Origin: an uncultured Anaerolineales bacterium
GTDB lineage: Bacteria > Chloroflexota > Anaerolineae > Anaerolineales > Villigracilaceae
Length of the DNA stretch: 49,792 nucleotides
Reading direction: 5' to 3'
Assembly (NCBI GenBank): GCA_949319575.1
Contig: CASGHD010000116.1
Span: 1-49,792 of the forward strand
The position numbers and the translations under genes were made by a program. Shown here one piece after another: positions 19,019-31,400 of this stretch (its first letter is position 1; the number at the start of each line of letters is the position of its first letter). The notes below the pieces were generated by a model. That model saw only the letters and a list, made by a program, of their open reading frames with translations, was not told the DNA's origin and did not search any database.

Positions 19019-19068
19019 GTAACGGAGCTCCTTTCAGGTTGGAGAAAGAGATGAAGGCAACGAAAGAG

Positions 19069-19108
19069 AAGCCGCCCTCAGCCACCGGTTGAGGCGGCTT
19101 CGGTTTTA
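19069..19108 (+). terminator. Intrinsic terminator between STAS and RsbW-like genes
   Basis: GCCGCCCTCA gccaccgg TTGAGGCGGC ttcggtttta. Confidence 0.65.
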
Positions 19109-19112
19109 TCGG

Positions 19113-19523
19113 ATGCAAACGGTCCAATTCCCGGCAAAGTTCGAATTCCTCGACGAGATCCGTGAATTTGTGGGAAACATCGCCCGCGAAAACGGATTCA
19201 ACGACAAGGCTGTTTACAACATCCAGCTTGCCGCGGACGAAGCCGCATCGAACGCGATCGAACATGCTTACAATGGAATCACAGACGGGATGCTCGAGAT
19301 CTCCTGCGGAATGGATGCGAACAACCTGACCATTCTATTGGTCGATCACGGCAAATCCTTTGCTCTATCGGACGTGCCGGCGCCGGACATCCATGCTGAT
19401 CTGGGCGATCGAAAGATCGGGGGGTTGGGAATATTTCTCATGCGTAAGTTAATGGACGAAGTTGAGTACCATTCCACCGCGCGCGCCGGCAATACCCTGA
19501 AAATGACCAAACGAAAGGCATAA
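19113..19523 (+). CDS. Anti-sigma regulatory factor (RsbW-like HATPase)
   Basis: YNIQLAADEAASNAIEHAYNG...LLVDHGKSF...GGLGIFLMRKLMDEVEY. Confidence 0.93.
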   Translation: MQTVQFPAKFEFLDEIREFVGNIARENGFNDKAVYNIQLAADEAASNAIEHAYNGITDGMLEISCGMDANNLTILLVDHGKSFALSDVPAPDIHADLGDRKIGGLGIFLMRKLMDEVEYHSTARAGNTLKMTKRKA

Positions 19524-19525
19524 GC

Positions 19526-22500
19526 ATGAAGCAGGCGTCATCGTCAGATTGGCGCGACCTTGCCCGTTTGGGGGAGCAACTGCTCAGCGCCGCCTCACTT
19601 GCCCAGCAACGCGCTCACGTTGTGGATATGGCATCGCGCCTGTTGGGCGGTGAAGCGGAGTTGTGGCTGTACGAATCCACCTTTCGATTACCGAACACGA
19701 AATATGCTTCGATCTTTGCTGTTGAACCGACAACCAAGGGTATGCAGCGCGCCATTGCAAGCGGCAGGATCGTTACGGGGAATAAAGGCGGGAAGAAGAA
19801 TGGCGCGGCGCGTCCTGCGTGGGCGTCGATACCCTTGATCGATCGCGGCGCCACTTTGGGGGCGATTCAAATTATTCGCCCCAATGGGCCTGTCTTCAAA
19901 AAGGACGATATCAACCTACTCGAAGGACTGGCAGGCGTTGTCTCTGTGAGTCTTACCGCCTCGCACCGGATCTCGGTGGAACAATTTCGATTGAACCAGT
20001 TGAATCTGGTGAGCCAGGTGAGCGCGCAGATCGCAAATGTGCTGGATGTTAATGAACTTTCGGAGCGCGTCACACAGCTGATCCAGGAAACATTTCATTT
20101 TTATTATGTTGCGATTTTTACCGTCCGTGAAAATTCTTCCGCTAATCTTCGGTTCCGTTCGAGCGCCATGGCGCAACACAAGGGGAAGTCAAAAGTGAAG
20201 GTCGCGCTGGAGGTGAAGATCGGGCAGGGGTTGATCGGGCAAGCCGCGGCGGAGGGGGAACGGATCGTTGTCCCGAACGTGAAAAAGGACCCGCGCTATC
20301 GGCTCATCAAAGCGTTGCCAGAAACACGTTCGGAGGTGGTCATTCCGCTCAAGATTGAAGGGCGGGTGCTTGGCGCGTTGGACGTGCAAAGCGACCTGGT
20401 GAACGCCTTCCACGCGAATGACTTATTGATCCTCAACGCGCTGGCAGATACTATCGCTCGCGCCATCGAAAGCGCGCGACTCTATCGCGACCTGCGCCGC
20501 CATTCGGACCATCTGGCTTTGATCGCCGATGTGGGGAAGAGCGTGAGCGCCTCGTTGGAATTAAATACGCTCATGAAGAATGTGTCCGACCTCATCCACG
20601 AGCGATTTAAGTTCCCGCACGTGCATTTGTTTACCGTGCACCGCAACCGCCGCGTGATCGCGTATCAGGCGGGGAGCGGCGAGCGCGACGCGGGCTCGGA
20701 GGGATTCACGATCTCGATGGATGATTCGCTGGGCATCATTCCCTGGGTGGCGCGCGAAGGCAAAACGGTAGTTGCCAACGATGTGCGAAAGGATAAACGA
20801 TACGTGCCCTCGCCGTTTCCGCCGCAGAATGTCAAATCGGAGATCTGCGTGCCTCTTTTGTACGATGGCGAAATCGTCGGGTTGCTCGATATTCAAGCGG
20901 ATCGCTACAACGCCTTCACCGCAGAGGATAAATTCATGTTCGAGGCGGTGGCAGACCATATTGCTGTTGCCATCCACAATGCCGCGCTGTTTCGCTCGGA
21001 GCAATGGAGGCGGCGCGTGGCAGACAGCCTGCGCGAGGTGGCGGGCTTGATCTCGGCGGATGAAGACGTGGATGACGTGTTGGATGTGATCCTTGCAGAA
21101 TTGGAGCGCAATTTGCCGGTCGATGTGTCTGCGATCTGGCTGTTGGAAGACGAGCAGTTGTATCTTGCCGCGAGCCGCAATATCGATGAAAACCTGCTGG
21201 AGAGTGTGCTGTACGGCTCTGTGGAAGCGTACGATGGGCTGATGCAAGCCGTACATTCGCAGGGCGTCGAGATCCGCAAGCCAAGCGACCCACTTTGGGT
21301 CTCGGGCCTGGCGGCGGGCTTCGACCAGAATTATTCCGCCCTGGCTGTCTCATTGCGCGTGGGTGACCAGCCTTTCGGCGTGATTACCCTCGCGCATAAC
21401 GCGGCGGGTCGATATGGGCGCGAGGCGCAGGCGATTGCGACCACGTTTGCAAGTTACGCGGCTGTCGCCATCGAGAATACCCGGCTGTACGATATTGCGC
21501 AAGAACAGGCGTACGCGTCGGCGGCATTGTTGCAGGTGGCGCAGGCGATCGTCAGCCTGAACGATCTCGATGAAATCCTCGGCACCATCATCCGCATTAT
21601 GCCGATCCTCACCGGCGTGCAACGCGCCGCTTTGTATCAATGGGATGCTTCCGACGAGCAATTTGTGCCCACGCAAAATTACGGGCTGAGCGTTGAAGAT
21701 GAAAGACAATTTTGGGAACGGTCATTTTCAGCGGGCGATTTTCCATTCCTCGATTCATGCCGCGCCGCCATGGGGATGCTGGCGTGTCCGCTTGGGGGGC
21801 AGGGAGGGTTGCAGGAGTGGCTGCCAGCCAGCCCGTCGGAGGAGGCGAATCTTGCCAACCCGAACGCCTTGCTGTTCGCCGTCCCAATTGCGGTCAAGGA
21901 TGCGTTGTACGGCGTGATGCTCATCGAAGAAGCGGAAGGGGGGTTGCGGTTCCGCGCGCGGCGGTTGGAGATTATTACGGGGATCGCGCAACAAGCCGCG
22001 CTGGCGATCCAGAACGATCTCCTCCAAAAGGAGATGGTGGTGCGCGAACGCCTCGAAACGGAAGTGCAGTTGGCTCGCCAAATCCAGCAGACGTTTCTGC
22101 CTGACGCGCTCCCGCAAGTGGATGGCTGGGATTTTTCAGCCCGCTGGAAAACGGCGCGTCAGGTGGGCGGCGATTTCTACGATGTGTTCGACTTGCCCAA
22201 TGGGCGCATCGGTTTGTTCATCGCCGATGTGGCAGACAAGGGTGTGCCTGCGGCGTTGTTCATGGCGCTCACACGGACGTTGGTGCGCGCCGCGGTGCTC
22301 GAAACCGAGTCGCCGGCTGTGGCGTTGGCGCGGGTCAATGAACTGTTGATTCCCGATACGCGCCAGGGGATGTTCGTTACGGGGGTCTACGCGGTGCTGG
22401 ATACCGGAAGCGGCGAGTTGACTTACGTGAATGCGGGGCACAACCCTCCGATCTGGGTGAAACCCGATGGCTCGTTGGAAAAACTCACCCGCACTGCCAT

Positions 22501-22774
22501 TGCCCTCGGCGTTTCTGCGGACCACGCTGTGGAGCAGAAGACGATCGAGTTGTCTACAGGTGATAATATTCTTTTCTACACCGACGGCTTGACCGAATCG
22601 TTCAATAGTGAGGATGATTTCTATGGGGAGGCGCGCCTGATCGATGCGTTGTTGACGAATACCCGCGCGTCGGCATCTGAGTTGATCGATGTGGTGGAAA
22701 AATCCCTGCTCGATTTTATTCAGGATATGCCTCCCGCTGATGATTTGACGATGCTGGCGGTGCGGCGGATGTGA
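19526..22774 (+). CDS. Multi-GAF SpoIIE-type PP2C phosphatase (RsbU-like)
   Basis: Several GAF-like modules, then QLARQIQQTFLPDALPQVDGWDFSARWKTARQVGGDFYDVFDL...LFIADVADKGVPAALFMAL...FYTDGLTES. Confidence 0.95.
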   Translation: MKQASSSDWRDLARLGEQLLSAASLAQQRAHVVDMASRLLGGEAELWLYESTFRLPNTKYASIFAVEPTTKGMQRAIASGRIVTGNKGGKKNGAARPAWASIPLIDRGATLGAIQIIRPNGPVFKKDDINLLEGLAGVVSVSLTASHRISVEQFRLNQLNLVSQVSAQIANVLDVNELSERVTQLIQETFHFYYVAIFTVRENSSANLRFRSSAMAQHKGKSKVKVALEVKIGQGLIGQAAAEGERIVVPNVKKDPRYRLIKALPETRSEVVIPLKIEGRVLGALDVQSDLVNAFHANDLLILNALADTIARAIESARLYRDLRRHSDHLALIADVGKSVSASLELNTLMKNVSDLIHERFKFPHVHLFTVHRNRRVIAYQAGSGERDAGSEGFTISMDDSLGIIPWVAREGKTVVANDVRKDKRYVPSPFPPQNVKSEICVPLLYDGEIVGLLDIQADRYNAFTAEDKFMFEAVADHIAVAIHNAALFRSEQWRRRVADSLREVAGLISADEDVDDVLDVILAELERNLPVDVSAIWLLEDEQLYLAASRNIDENLLESVLYGSVEAYDGLMQAVHSQGVEIRKPSDPLWVSGLAAGFDQNYSALAVSLRVGDQPFGVITLAHNAAGRYGREAQAIATTFASYAAVAIENTRLYDIAQEQAYASAALLQVAQAIVSLNDLDEILGTIIRIMPILTGVQRAALYQWDASDEQFVPTQNYGLSVEDERQFWERSFSAGDFPFLDSCRAAMGMLACPLGGQGGLQEWLPASPSEEANLANPNALLFAVPIAVKDALYGVMLIEEAEGGLRFRARRLEIITGIAQQAALAIQNDLLQKEMVVRERLETEVQLARQIQQTFLPDALPQVDGWDFSARWKTARQVGGDFYDVFDLPNGRIGLFIADVADKGVPAALFMALTRTLVRAAVLETESPAVALARVNELLIPDTRQGMFVTGVYAVLDTGSGELTYVNAGHNPPIWVKPDGSLEKLTRTAIALGVSADHAVEQKTIELSTGDNILFYTDGLTESFNSEDDFYGEARLIDALLTNTRASASELIDVVEKSLLDFIQDMPPADDLTMLAVRRM

Positions 22775-22932
22775 AGCGACGCGCGGGCGATTGCGCTTCC
22801 TGTTTGTTATTATAAAAACTCACTAGCGTACATTTGCACCGCAAAGACCGCAAAGAATGCTAAGAATCCTTTTTAACTGGGCAATCGTAGCGTGTTTGGC
22901 GGTAAAAAACCCTCATGTACGGTAGAGAATTA

Positions 22933-22963
22933 AAAAAACTCGCTTCCAACACGAAGCGAGTTT
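22933..22963. terminator. Intrinsic terminator
   Basis: aaaaaACTCGCTTCcaacacGAAGCGAGTtttt. Confidence 0.75.
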
Positions 22964-22988
22964 TCGAGTTAACCGTTCGAATCAGATT

Positions 22989-23516
22989 TTATCCTTCTGC
23001 TTTGACTTCCTCCGCGTTTTCATCTTGTAATTTCAACCCGCGCAGGGCAGCGTCTAAACTTGCCGCGTCGCGGCGCGTGCCGGCGGCGGAGGTCCCGCAG
23101 TAGGGGCAGATATTCCACGGCAGTTCCATCAGTTTGTTGCAGTTCTCGCAGTTCTTCTTCAACTTTGTATGGCAGTTCGGGCACACCTGCCAGTCGTCTT
23201 TGACGCGCCGTTCACAGCCGGGGCAGAGCGGTAAGTCTTCGAGAGCCTGGAGCAAGGCTTCTTCTTCAAGAGTCTTTTGGTAATCTTCTTCGAGAGTCTT
23301 CGACGGGCGGAGGATCAAATAGACGAGAATGCCGGGCAGGCTTAACACGGCGACAAGGAGCGTTGCCAGCGTCTGTACGAGAGGGTCGCGCGCGCGCGCG
23401 CGGATATCGCGATACGTCCAAATGACGAGCGCGATCCACAACGCGGCGACAAAGGCGGCGCCGAAACCTGTCAAGACGAGGATGATGTTGCTGAGAAATG
23501 AAGGGTCGAGATTCAT
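22989..23516 (-). CDS. Membrane protein with double zinc ribbon
   Basis: N-terminal TM helices; CPGCERRVKDDWQVCPNCHTKLKKNCENCNKLMELPWNICPYCG. Confidence 0.85.
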   Translation of the reverse strand: MNLDPSFLSNIILVLTGFGAAFVAALWIALVIWTYRDIRARARDPLVQTLATLLVAVLSLPGILVYLILRPSKTLEEDYQKTLEEEALLQALEDLPLCPGCERRVKDDWQVCPNCHTKLKKNCENCNKLMELPWNICPYCGTSAAGTRRDAASLDAALRGLKLQDENAEEVKAEG

Positions 23517-23574
23517 ACGCTGTCGATATTTTATCTCATATTACGGCAGGCGGGAAAATTGGGATGGGCGAATG

Positions 23575-23666
23575 TAGTGTGTAAAAATCCTCTTTGCCAC
23601 AGAGAACACCGAGACCGCAGAGAGAAAATCTCAAAATCTCTGTGTGCTCTGTGGCTGTACACACTA
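23575..23666. repeat. Palindromic CCACAGAG-type repeat, copy A, nested in TAGTGTGTA/TACACACTA
   Basis: GCCACAGAGAACACCGAGACCGCAGAGAGAAAATCTCAAAATCTCTGTGTGCTCTGTGGC. Confidence 0.8.
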
Positions 23667-23750
23667 GAATAGTCACTCCCGGAAAATTCAACTTCAATGC
23701 GAATTCAGGTTCGGGTATACTTTGCCGCATTCAATTTATAGGAGTCTTAC

Positions 23751-24581
23751 ATGGAATGGCTTACCCAACCCGCAACCTGGATCGCTTTGATCACGTTGAT
23801 CGCGCTCGAACTCGTCCTCGGCGTGGATAATATTATCTTTATTTCGATTCTGGCGGGCAAACTGCCTCTTGCGCAACAAGCGCGCGCGCGCACCACAGGC
23901 ATTGCCCTTGCGGTGATCACGAGGTTGTTATTATTGCTTTCGCTCTCATGGATCATCCAGCTTACAGACCCGGTACTGACTGTGAGGGGTTTCTCCCTTT
24001 CTGAGCGCGATATGATCCTGCTGGTGGGTGGCGTTTTCCTCATCTGGAAAGCCACGCACGAAATTCACGAGAAACTTGAAGGCACGGAAGGACACGCGTC
24101 TGCCAAAGTTCATGCCTCATTTTGGAGTGTGATCGTTCAGATCATGCTGTTGGATATCGTCTTCTCCCTCGACTCGGTCATCACCGCGGTTGGCATGGTG
24201 GATGAACTGCCGATCATGATCGCGGCGGTCATCATTGCCGCTTTGGCAATGATCTTTCTGGCGGCTCCTCTCAGCGCTTTTGTCGAGGGGCATCCTACGA
24301 TCAAGATTCTGGCGCTCAGTTTCTTGTTGCTGATCGGCTTCACGCTTGTCGTCGAAGGTCTCCATGTTCATATTCCGAAGGGATACATTTACTTTGCCAT
24401 GGGCTTCTCTGTGATGGTGGAAGTATTGAATCTGCGCTTGCGCCAGCGCCCTGCCGAACCGATCCAATTGCGCAGCGCGTATCAAGCCGGCGAGCTTGCT
24501 CCTGCGATGGCGGCGTCGACCGCAAAGCCTGGTAGTATAAAAGCGACACCAAAAAAGAAAGCCGCAAAGAAGCGTAAATAA
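23751..24581 (+). CDS. TerC family integral membrane protein
   Basis: ELVLGVDNIIFISILAGKLP...DIVFSLDSVITAVGM. Confidence 0.95.
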   Translation: MEWLTQPATWIALITLIALELVLGVDNIIFISILAGKLPLAQQARARTTGIALAVITRLLLLLSLSWIIQLTDPVLTVRGFSLSERDMILLVGGVFLIWKATHEIHEKLEGTEGHASAKVHASFWSVIVQIMLLDIVFSLDSVITAVGMVDELPIMIAAVIIAALAMIFLAAPLSAFVEGHPTIKILALSFLLLIGFTLVVEGLHVHIPKGYIYFAMGFSVMVEVLNLRLRQRPAEPIQLRSAYQAGELAPAMAASTAKPGSIKATPKKKAAKKRK

Positions 24582-24590
24582 CTTCGAATG

Positions 24591-24625
24591 AAAAGGACTT
24601 CCGCATTTCTCGGAAGTCCTTTTTG
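24591..24625. terminator. Intrinsic terminator
   Basis: AAAAGGACTTCCGcatttctCGGAAGTCCTTTTTG. Confidence 0.8.
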
Positions 24626-24677
24626 ATTCACACTCTCACTGCTCACTGTTCACTGTTCACTGATCGCTTCTTCCACT

Positions 24678-26333
<1,656 letters not shown>

Positions 26334-26381
26334 TCAACGGGAGATTGCTTCGCTCCGCTCGCAACGACATGATTAAACGAA

Positions 26382-26408
26382 AAGGGGAGGGCGTTTCAGC
26401 CCTCCCCA
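26382..26408 (-). terminator. Intrinsic terminator
   Basis: GGGGAGGGCgtttcaGCCCTCCCC with flanking A-run on the minus-strand 3' side. Confidence 0.7.
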
Positions 26409-26451
26409 TCGGGGATTGCAATTCCTGTGAGTTTCTGGCTTTTCTTCGATT

Positions 26452-26826
26452 TCATCCGACCAGTTTCACAATATCCTCGGAAGCGCGTCGCATCTCAAGG
26501 AAGATCAAACCAAGTTTCGCTTCGTGCCGCGCCATGGCGGTCAGAACCGCCTCCTGCCCGATGGACGTCAGCACGATCGATCCCGCATCGCCTTTGATAT
26601 AGACCTGCTCCAACCCGCCGCGCCCCAACTCGGTCGAAATCCGTTCGCCGAGCGAAAGCATCGCCGCCGACATCGCCGACACGCGATCTTCCTCCACGCC
26701 TTGTTGCAACGCCGAAGCCATGATCAACCCGTCCACTGAAACAACCGCCGAAGCCTCGATATCGGGCGCGGCGGCTTGCATGTTGCGCAGGCGTTCAACC
26801 ATTTGGTCGGAGCGGGATTTTGTCAT
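26452..26826 (-). CDS. Roadblock/LC7 domain protein
   Basis: MVERLRNMQAAAPDIEASAVVSVDGLIMASAL...MSAAMLSLGERISTELGRGGLEQVYIKGDAGSIVL; ATG at 26826. Confidence 0.9.
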   Translation of the reverse strand: MTKSRSDQMVERLRNMQAAAPDIEASAVVSVDGLIMASALQQGVEEDRVSAMSAAMLSLGERISTELGRGGLEQVYIKGDAGSIVLTSIGQEAVLTAMARHEAKLGLIFLEMRRASEDIVKLVG

Positions 26827-26870
26827 AACGATTCTCCTAAAATTATCTGCCACAGTTTACCATAAAAAAT

Positions 26871-26962
26871 CATGTCATTGCGAGGAGCGCGCTTGCTTTT
26901 CGCGACGAAGCAATCTCCAACACGGCGAGGAGATTGCTTCGCCTTCGGCTCGCAACGACATG
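26871..26962. repeat. REP-like palindrome
   Basis: CATGTCATTGCGAGGAGCG...GCGACGAAGCAATCTCC aacacggcga GGAGATTGCTTCGCCTTCGGCTCGCAACGACATG; half copy at 26338-26371. Confidence 0.8.
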
Positions 26963-27011
26963 GATTTGTTGACCCTCATTTCTCTTCGTGTTAAACTTGA
27001 ACGTTCGACTA

Positions 27012-27617
27012 ATGAAGATTCGCCTCTTTCTCCCCTTCGTATTGTTCCTCCTCGCCGCGCAGGATTCGCCGCCGATCGCGATCACCTCGCCCGCGTCAGG
27101 CGAAATTTTACGCGGCGAAATAACGATCATCGGTTCAACGGATGTTCCCAACTTCGCCTCCGCTCAACTGGATTTCAAATACGCTTCAGACGACGGGGAT
27201 AGCTGGTTCCCCCTCGCGGCGTTATCTCAGCCCGCGCTTGATTCGCCTCTCTACCTCTGGAACACCGCCTCCATCACAGACGGCGACTACATCCTGCGCC
27301 TGCGTGTCAATTTAACGGATGGTACATTTCAAGAAGTGACCGTCCCCATCACCATCCAAAACGACGCGCCGATATTAACTCCAACGCCCGTTGTTACCTC
27401 AACTCCCGCATCCATCGGAGTCCAAATCCCAACCGCATTCCTCCTCGCCGCCTCCCCGACTCCCACCGAAGTCCCGCGTCCCACACCGACTCCCTTGCCG
27501 CCCAACCCCGCCTCGTTGACTCAATCCACAATCCTCTCCAGCCTTGGTCGCGGAGCAATCGTCATCATCGGCTTATTTATTTTTTCCTTCATCCTCCTCC
27601 GCCTCCGTCAACCCTAA
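27012..27617 (+). CDS. Secreted/membrane-anchored Ig-like domain protein of unknown function
   Basis: Signal peptide, PIAITSPASGEILRGEITIIGSTDVPNF, Pro/Thr linker, C-terminal TM. Confidence 0.7.
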   Translation: MKIRLFLPFVLFLLAAQDSPPIAITSPASGEILRGEITIIGSTDVPNFASAQLDFKYASDDGDSWFPLAALSQPALDSPLYLWNTASITDGDYILRLRVNLTDGTFQEVTVPITIQNDAPILTPTPVVTSTPASIGVQIPTAFLLAASPTPTEVPRPTPTPLPPNPASLTQSTILSSLGRGAIVIIGLFIFSFILLRLRQP

Positions 27618-27722
27618 TCCTCAATTCTCTAATCCTCCAATCCTCTAATTCTCTAATCCTCTAATCCTCTAATTCTCTAATTCTCTAATTCTCTGAATCT
27701 CCAGTCTCCAGTCTCCAATTAC
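27611..27722. repeat. Pyrimidine-rich tandem array (AATYCTCT octads and CCAGTCT heptads)
   Basis: ctaatcctctaatcctctaattctctaattctctaattctctgaatctccagtctccagtctccaatt. Confidence 0.9.
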
Positions 27723-27753
27723 CACTTACCAATTACTCCCAACGGAATCCTCC

Positions 27754-28338
27754 ATGACACCAGAACCCTTCCTCCTCATCGGACTCGGCAACCCAGGACG
27801 CGAATACGCCAACACTCGTCACAACTTTGGCTTCATGGCAATTGACCGCCTTGCAGTCCGTTTGAACGCGCGCGGGATGAAAGTGATGTCGAAAGCCATT
27901 GTGATGGATTCAAAGTACGAAGATCACAAACTCATCCTCGCCAAGCCGCAGACGTTCATGAATCTTTCAGGTCAATCCGTGCAGGGACTGGCTCACTTCT
28001 ACAAAATTCCCAACGAAAACCTGATGATTCTCTCCGACGATCTCGATTTACCCTTCGGCACGATCCGCATCCGCGCTTCAGGCGGACCTGGCGGTCAGCG
28101 CGGCTTGTCGTCCATTTTGGAAAAGTTAGGCACGAAGGATATTCCCCGCATGAGGCTCGGCATCGGTCGCCCGCCTGGGCGCATGGAACCTGCCGATTAC
28201 GTCCTGCAAAACTTCTCACGCGACGATTTGAAATCCATCTCAGAGATCCTCGACCGCGCCGCCGACGCCGCGATCGAATTTGTGACAAACGGCTTGACCG
28301 CCGCGATGAATAAATTTAATGGCGATACCAGAGACTAG
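27754..28338 (+). CDS. pth: Peptidyl-tRNA hydrolase
   Basis: LLIGLGNPGREYANTRHNFGFMAIDRLA...KPQTFMNLSGQSV...DDLDLPFGTIRIRASGGPGGQRGLSSI. Confidence 0.97.
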   Translation: MTPEPFLLIGLGNPGREYANTRHNFGFMAIDRLAVRLNARGMKVMSKAIVMDSKYEDHKLILAKPQTFMNLSGQSVQGLAHFYKIPNENLMILSDDLDLPFGTIRIRASGGPGGQRGLSSILEKLGTKDIPRMRLGIGRPPGRMEPADYVLQNFSRDDLKSISEILDRAADAAIEFVTNGLTAAMNKFNGDTRD

Positions 28339-28411
28339 AGACTGGATGACTAGAGACTAGTCGCATGGCTATTTCTCTATTCTCTAATTCTCTAATCCTC
28401 TACTCTCTTTT

Positions 28412-31400
28412 ATGCAATCCATTCTCAATAACATCCGCTCCCTTCCTCAATATCAAAATCTTCTAACCCAACTCAAAGCGGGCAAACAAATCGCTGGGCT
28501 GGGACTTCCTCGCGCCGCGCGGTTGCCTGTCCTTGCGGCGTTGCTCGAAGATATTGCCCAGCCGATTCTCTTCATCACCGACCGCGCCGACCATGCGTTG
28601 TCTTTGTTCGATGAATTGGGATTTTGGGTCAAATCGCCGCGCTATCATTTTGCGGAACCGAATCCGCTGTTCTACGAACAAGCCGCGTGGGGCGTGACCA
28701 CCCGCCGCGACCGTTTGCAGACTCTAACGACACTTTCCACTTTCCACTTACCATTTGCATCCAAACCCGAAACGCCTCCAGTTATCATCACCTCCGTCCG
28801 TTCGCTGATGACGCGCACCATGCCGCGACGCGACTTCCTCAAGGCGTGCAAAAAATTATCCGTCAACCAATCCATTCAACCTGATACCCTCTTGCGAAGT
28901 TGGGCAGAGATCGGCTATCAGCGTGTCAACACCGTGCTGGAGCCTGGACAATTCTCCAGCAGGGGAGGGATTCTCGACATCTGGGCAACCGCCGAAACGA
29001 TGCCTGTCCGCTTGGATTTCTTCGGCGATGAGATCGAAACGATTCGCAAGTTTGATCCCGCTTCACAACGCACCATCGAAAAACTAGAATCTATTCTCGT
29101 CACGCCTGCGCGGGAATATCTCCACGCTCACGATCCGTCCGCAGTTCAACTGCTGACGGAACAAGAGAACGAAGAACAATCCGCAGTTGAACTGCGGATT
29201 GAGCAAGGCGTGGAATTATCCGAATTCCACATTCCATTACTTCACAAACAACCTGCGACGTTGCTCGATTACCTCTCGCAAAAAGCAATCGTATTGATTG
29301 ACGATATTTCAATCATCGAATCCATGGCGGAGGAGATTGAGGCGCAGGCGGTCAAGTTTAGGCAAGAGAGTATCGCGGAAGAAACGTTGTCAGCTGACTT
29401 TCCGTTGCCATACATCCCTTGGTCTGAGTTGAATGACAACATTCAATCAAGTGCGTCGTTGGAATTTGGATATTCAGGCAGTGACCAGTTATCAGTGACC
29501 AGTGAACAGTCGTTGAGTAGTTGCTTTGGGCATGATGAAAGGTTTGGAGGGAGATTAAAGCAATTCGTTGAGTATGTTGCAGGATTAGTGTCGAAAAAAG
29601 AATCCGTCATCGTCGTGTCGCGCCAAGCCAAAAGGTTGGAAGAACTTTGGCTGGAACATCAGGACCAAAAACCATTGACGATAGACGATGTGGACAGCAT
29701 GGTCAACCGTCCATTGTCAATGGTCGAATTCATCGAGTCCTCTTTATCCGAAGGATTCACCCTCAATCTCCAGTCTCCAGTCTCCAATCTCCAGTCTCCA
29801 ATTCTCCAATTCTCCAATTCTCTTCACTTAATCACTGATTCCGAAATCTTCGGCTGGGAACGCCCGCAACCCCGCGCGCGCCAGCGACCTGTTGCCGAAA
29901 CGCCTGAATCGGTGTATGCGGATTTGAACGTGGGCGATTATGTCGTGCATATTGATCACGGCGTCGGGCGGTTTGGCGGATTGGTGACGCGCGAGTTGGA
30001 CAATCACGCGCGCGAATTTCTCGCGGTGGAATATGACGGCGGCGGACAGTTGTATGTGCCTGTGCATCAAGCGGATCGGTTGACGCGTTATGTGGGCGCG
30101 GAGGGCGCGGCGCCCGCGCTGGATCGTTTGGGCGGGCAGGAGTGGCACGAGAAGAAGGGTCGCGTCAAAGCCGCTGTGTTGGAAGTGGCGCAAGATATGT
30201 TGGATTTGTATGCGCGGCGAAATGTTGCGTTGGGATATTCTTTCAAACCCGACACCGCGTGGCAAAAAGAATTGGAAGATTCATTTCCGTATGTGGAAAC
30301 GGAAGATCAACTGCGCGCACTAAATGATATTAAGCGCGACATGGAATCATCGCGCCCGATGGATCGTTTGTTGTGCGGCGACGTGGGCTATGGAAAAACA
30401 GAAGTGGCGTTGCGCGCCGCGTTCAAAGCTGTGATGGACGGAAAACAAGTTGCGATACTTGTGCCAACAACGGTATTGGCGCAACAACATTACGAAACAT
30501 TTTTGCAACGACTCGCCGCATTCCCTGTAAAAGTGGAAATGCTTTCGCGGTTTAGAACTCCGCGCGAACAAACAACAATTTTGCACGGACTTGCCATCGG
30601 CGAAATTGATATCGTCATCGGCACGCATCGTTTGATCTCTGGCGATGTGCAATTTAAAGAACTCGGCTTGGTCGTCATTGACGAAGAACAGCGCTTCGGC
30701 GTCACGCACAAGGAGCATCTCAAAAAACTTCGCACCGAAGTGGACGTGTTGACTCTCACTGCCACGCCGATTCCGCGCACGTTGTACATGGCGCTCACGG
30801 GCGTGCGCGATATTTCCAATCTCAACACGCCGCCCGAGGAACGATTGCCCATCGTCACGCATGTCGGCCCGTATTCACCGAAACTTGTGCGTCAGGCAAT
30901 CTTGCGCGAACTCGAACGCGGCGGACAAATTTTCTTCGTGCATAACCGTGTCCAAACCATTGACGCGATGCGCGCGCATCTCCATCAACTCGTCCCCGAA
31001 GCGAACGTGGATATCGGTCACGGGCAGATGCCAGAGAATCAACTCTCCGAAGTGATGCACCGCTTCAACAACGGCGACACAGATATTTTGCTGTCAACCA
31101 CAATCATTGAATCTGGATTGGACATCCCCAACGCGAACACCCTCATCGTGGATCGCGCCGACACCTTCGGCTTGGCTCAACTCTATCAACTACGCGGTCG
31201 CGTCGGACGTGGGGCTGCGCGCGCCTACTCCTACTTTTTTCGCCACAACAAGCTGACTCCCACAGTGGACGGTCAACAGCGACTCGAAGTCATCGCCGAA
31301 AACACGCAACTCGGCGCGGGCTATTCGATCGCGATGCGCGACCTTGAGATCCGCGGCGCAGGCGACCTGCTCGGCACGCGGCAATCAGGTCATATTCAAG

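Noticed and set aside
27611-27722. Possible CRISPR array
   Set aside because: Units are 7-8 nt tandem words with no unique spacers; no cas genes
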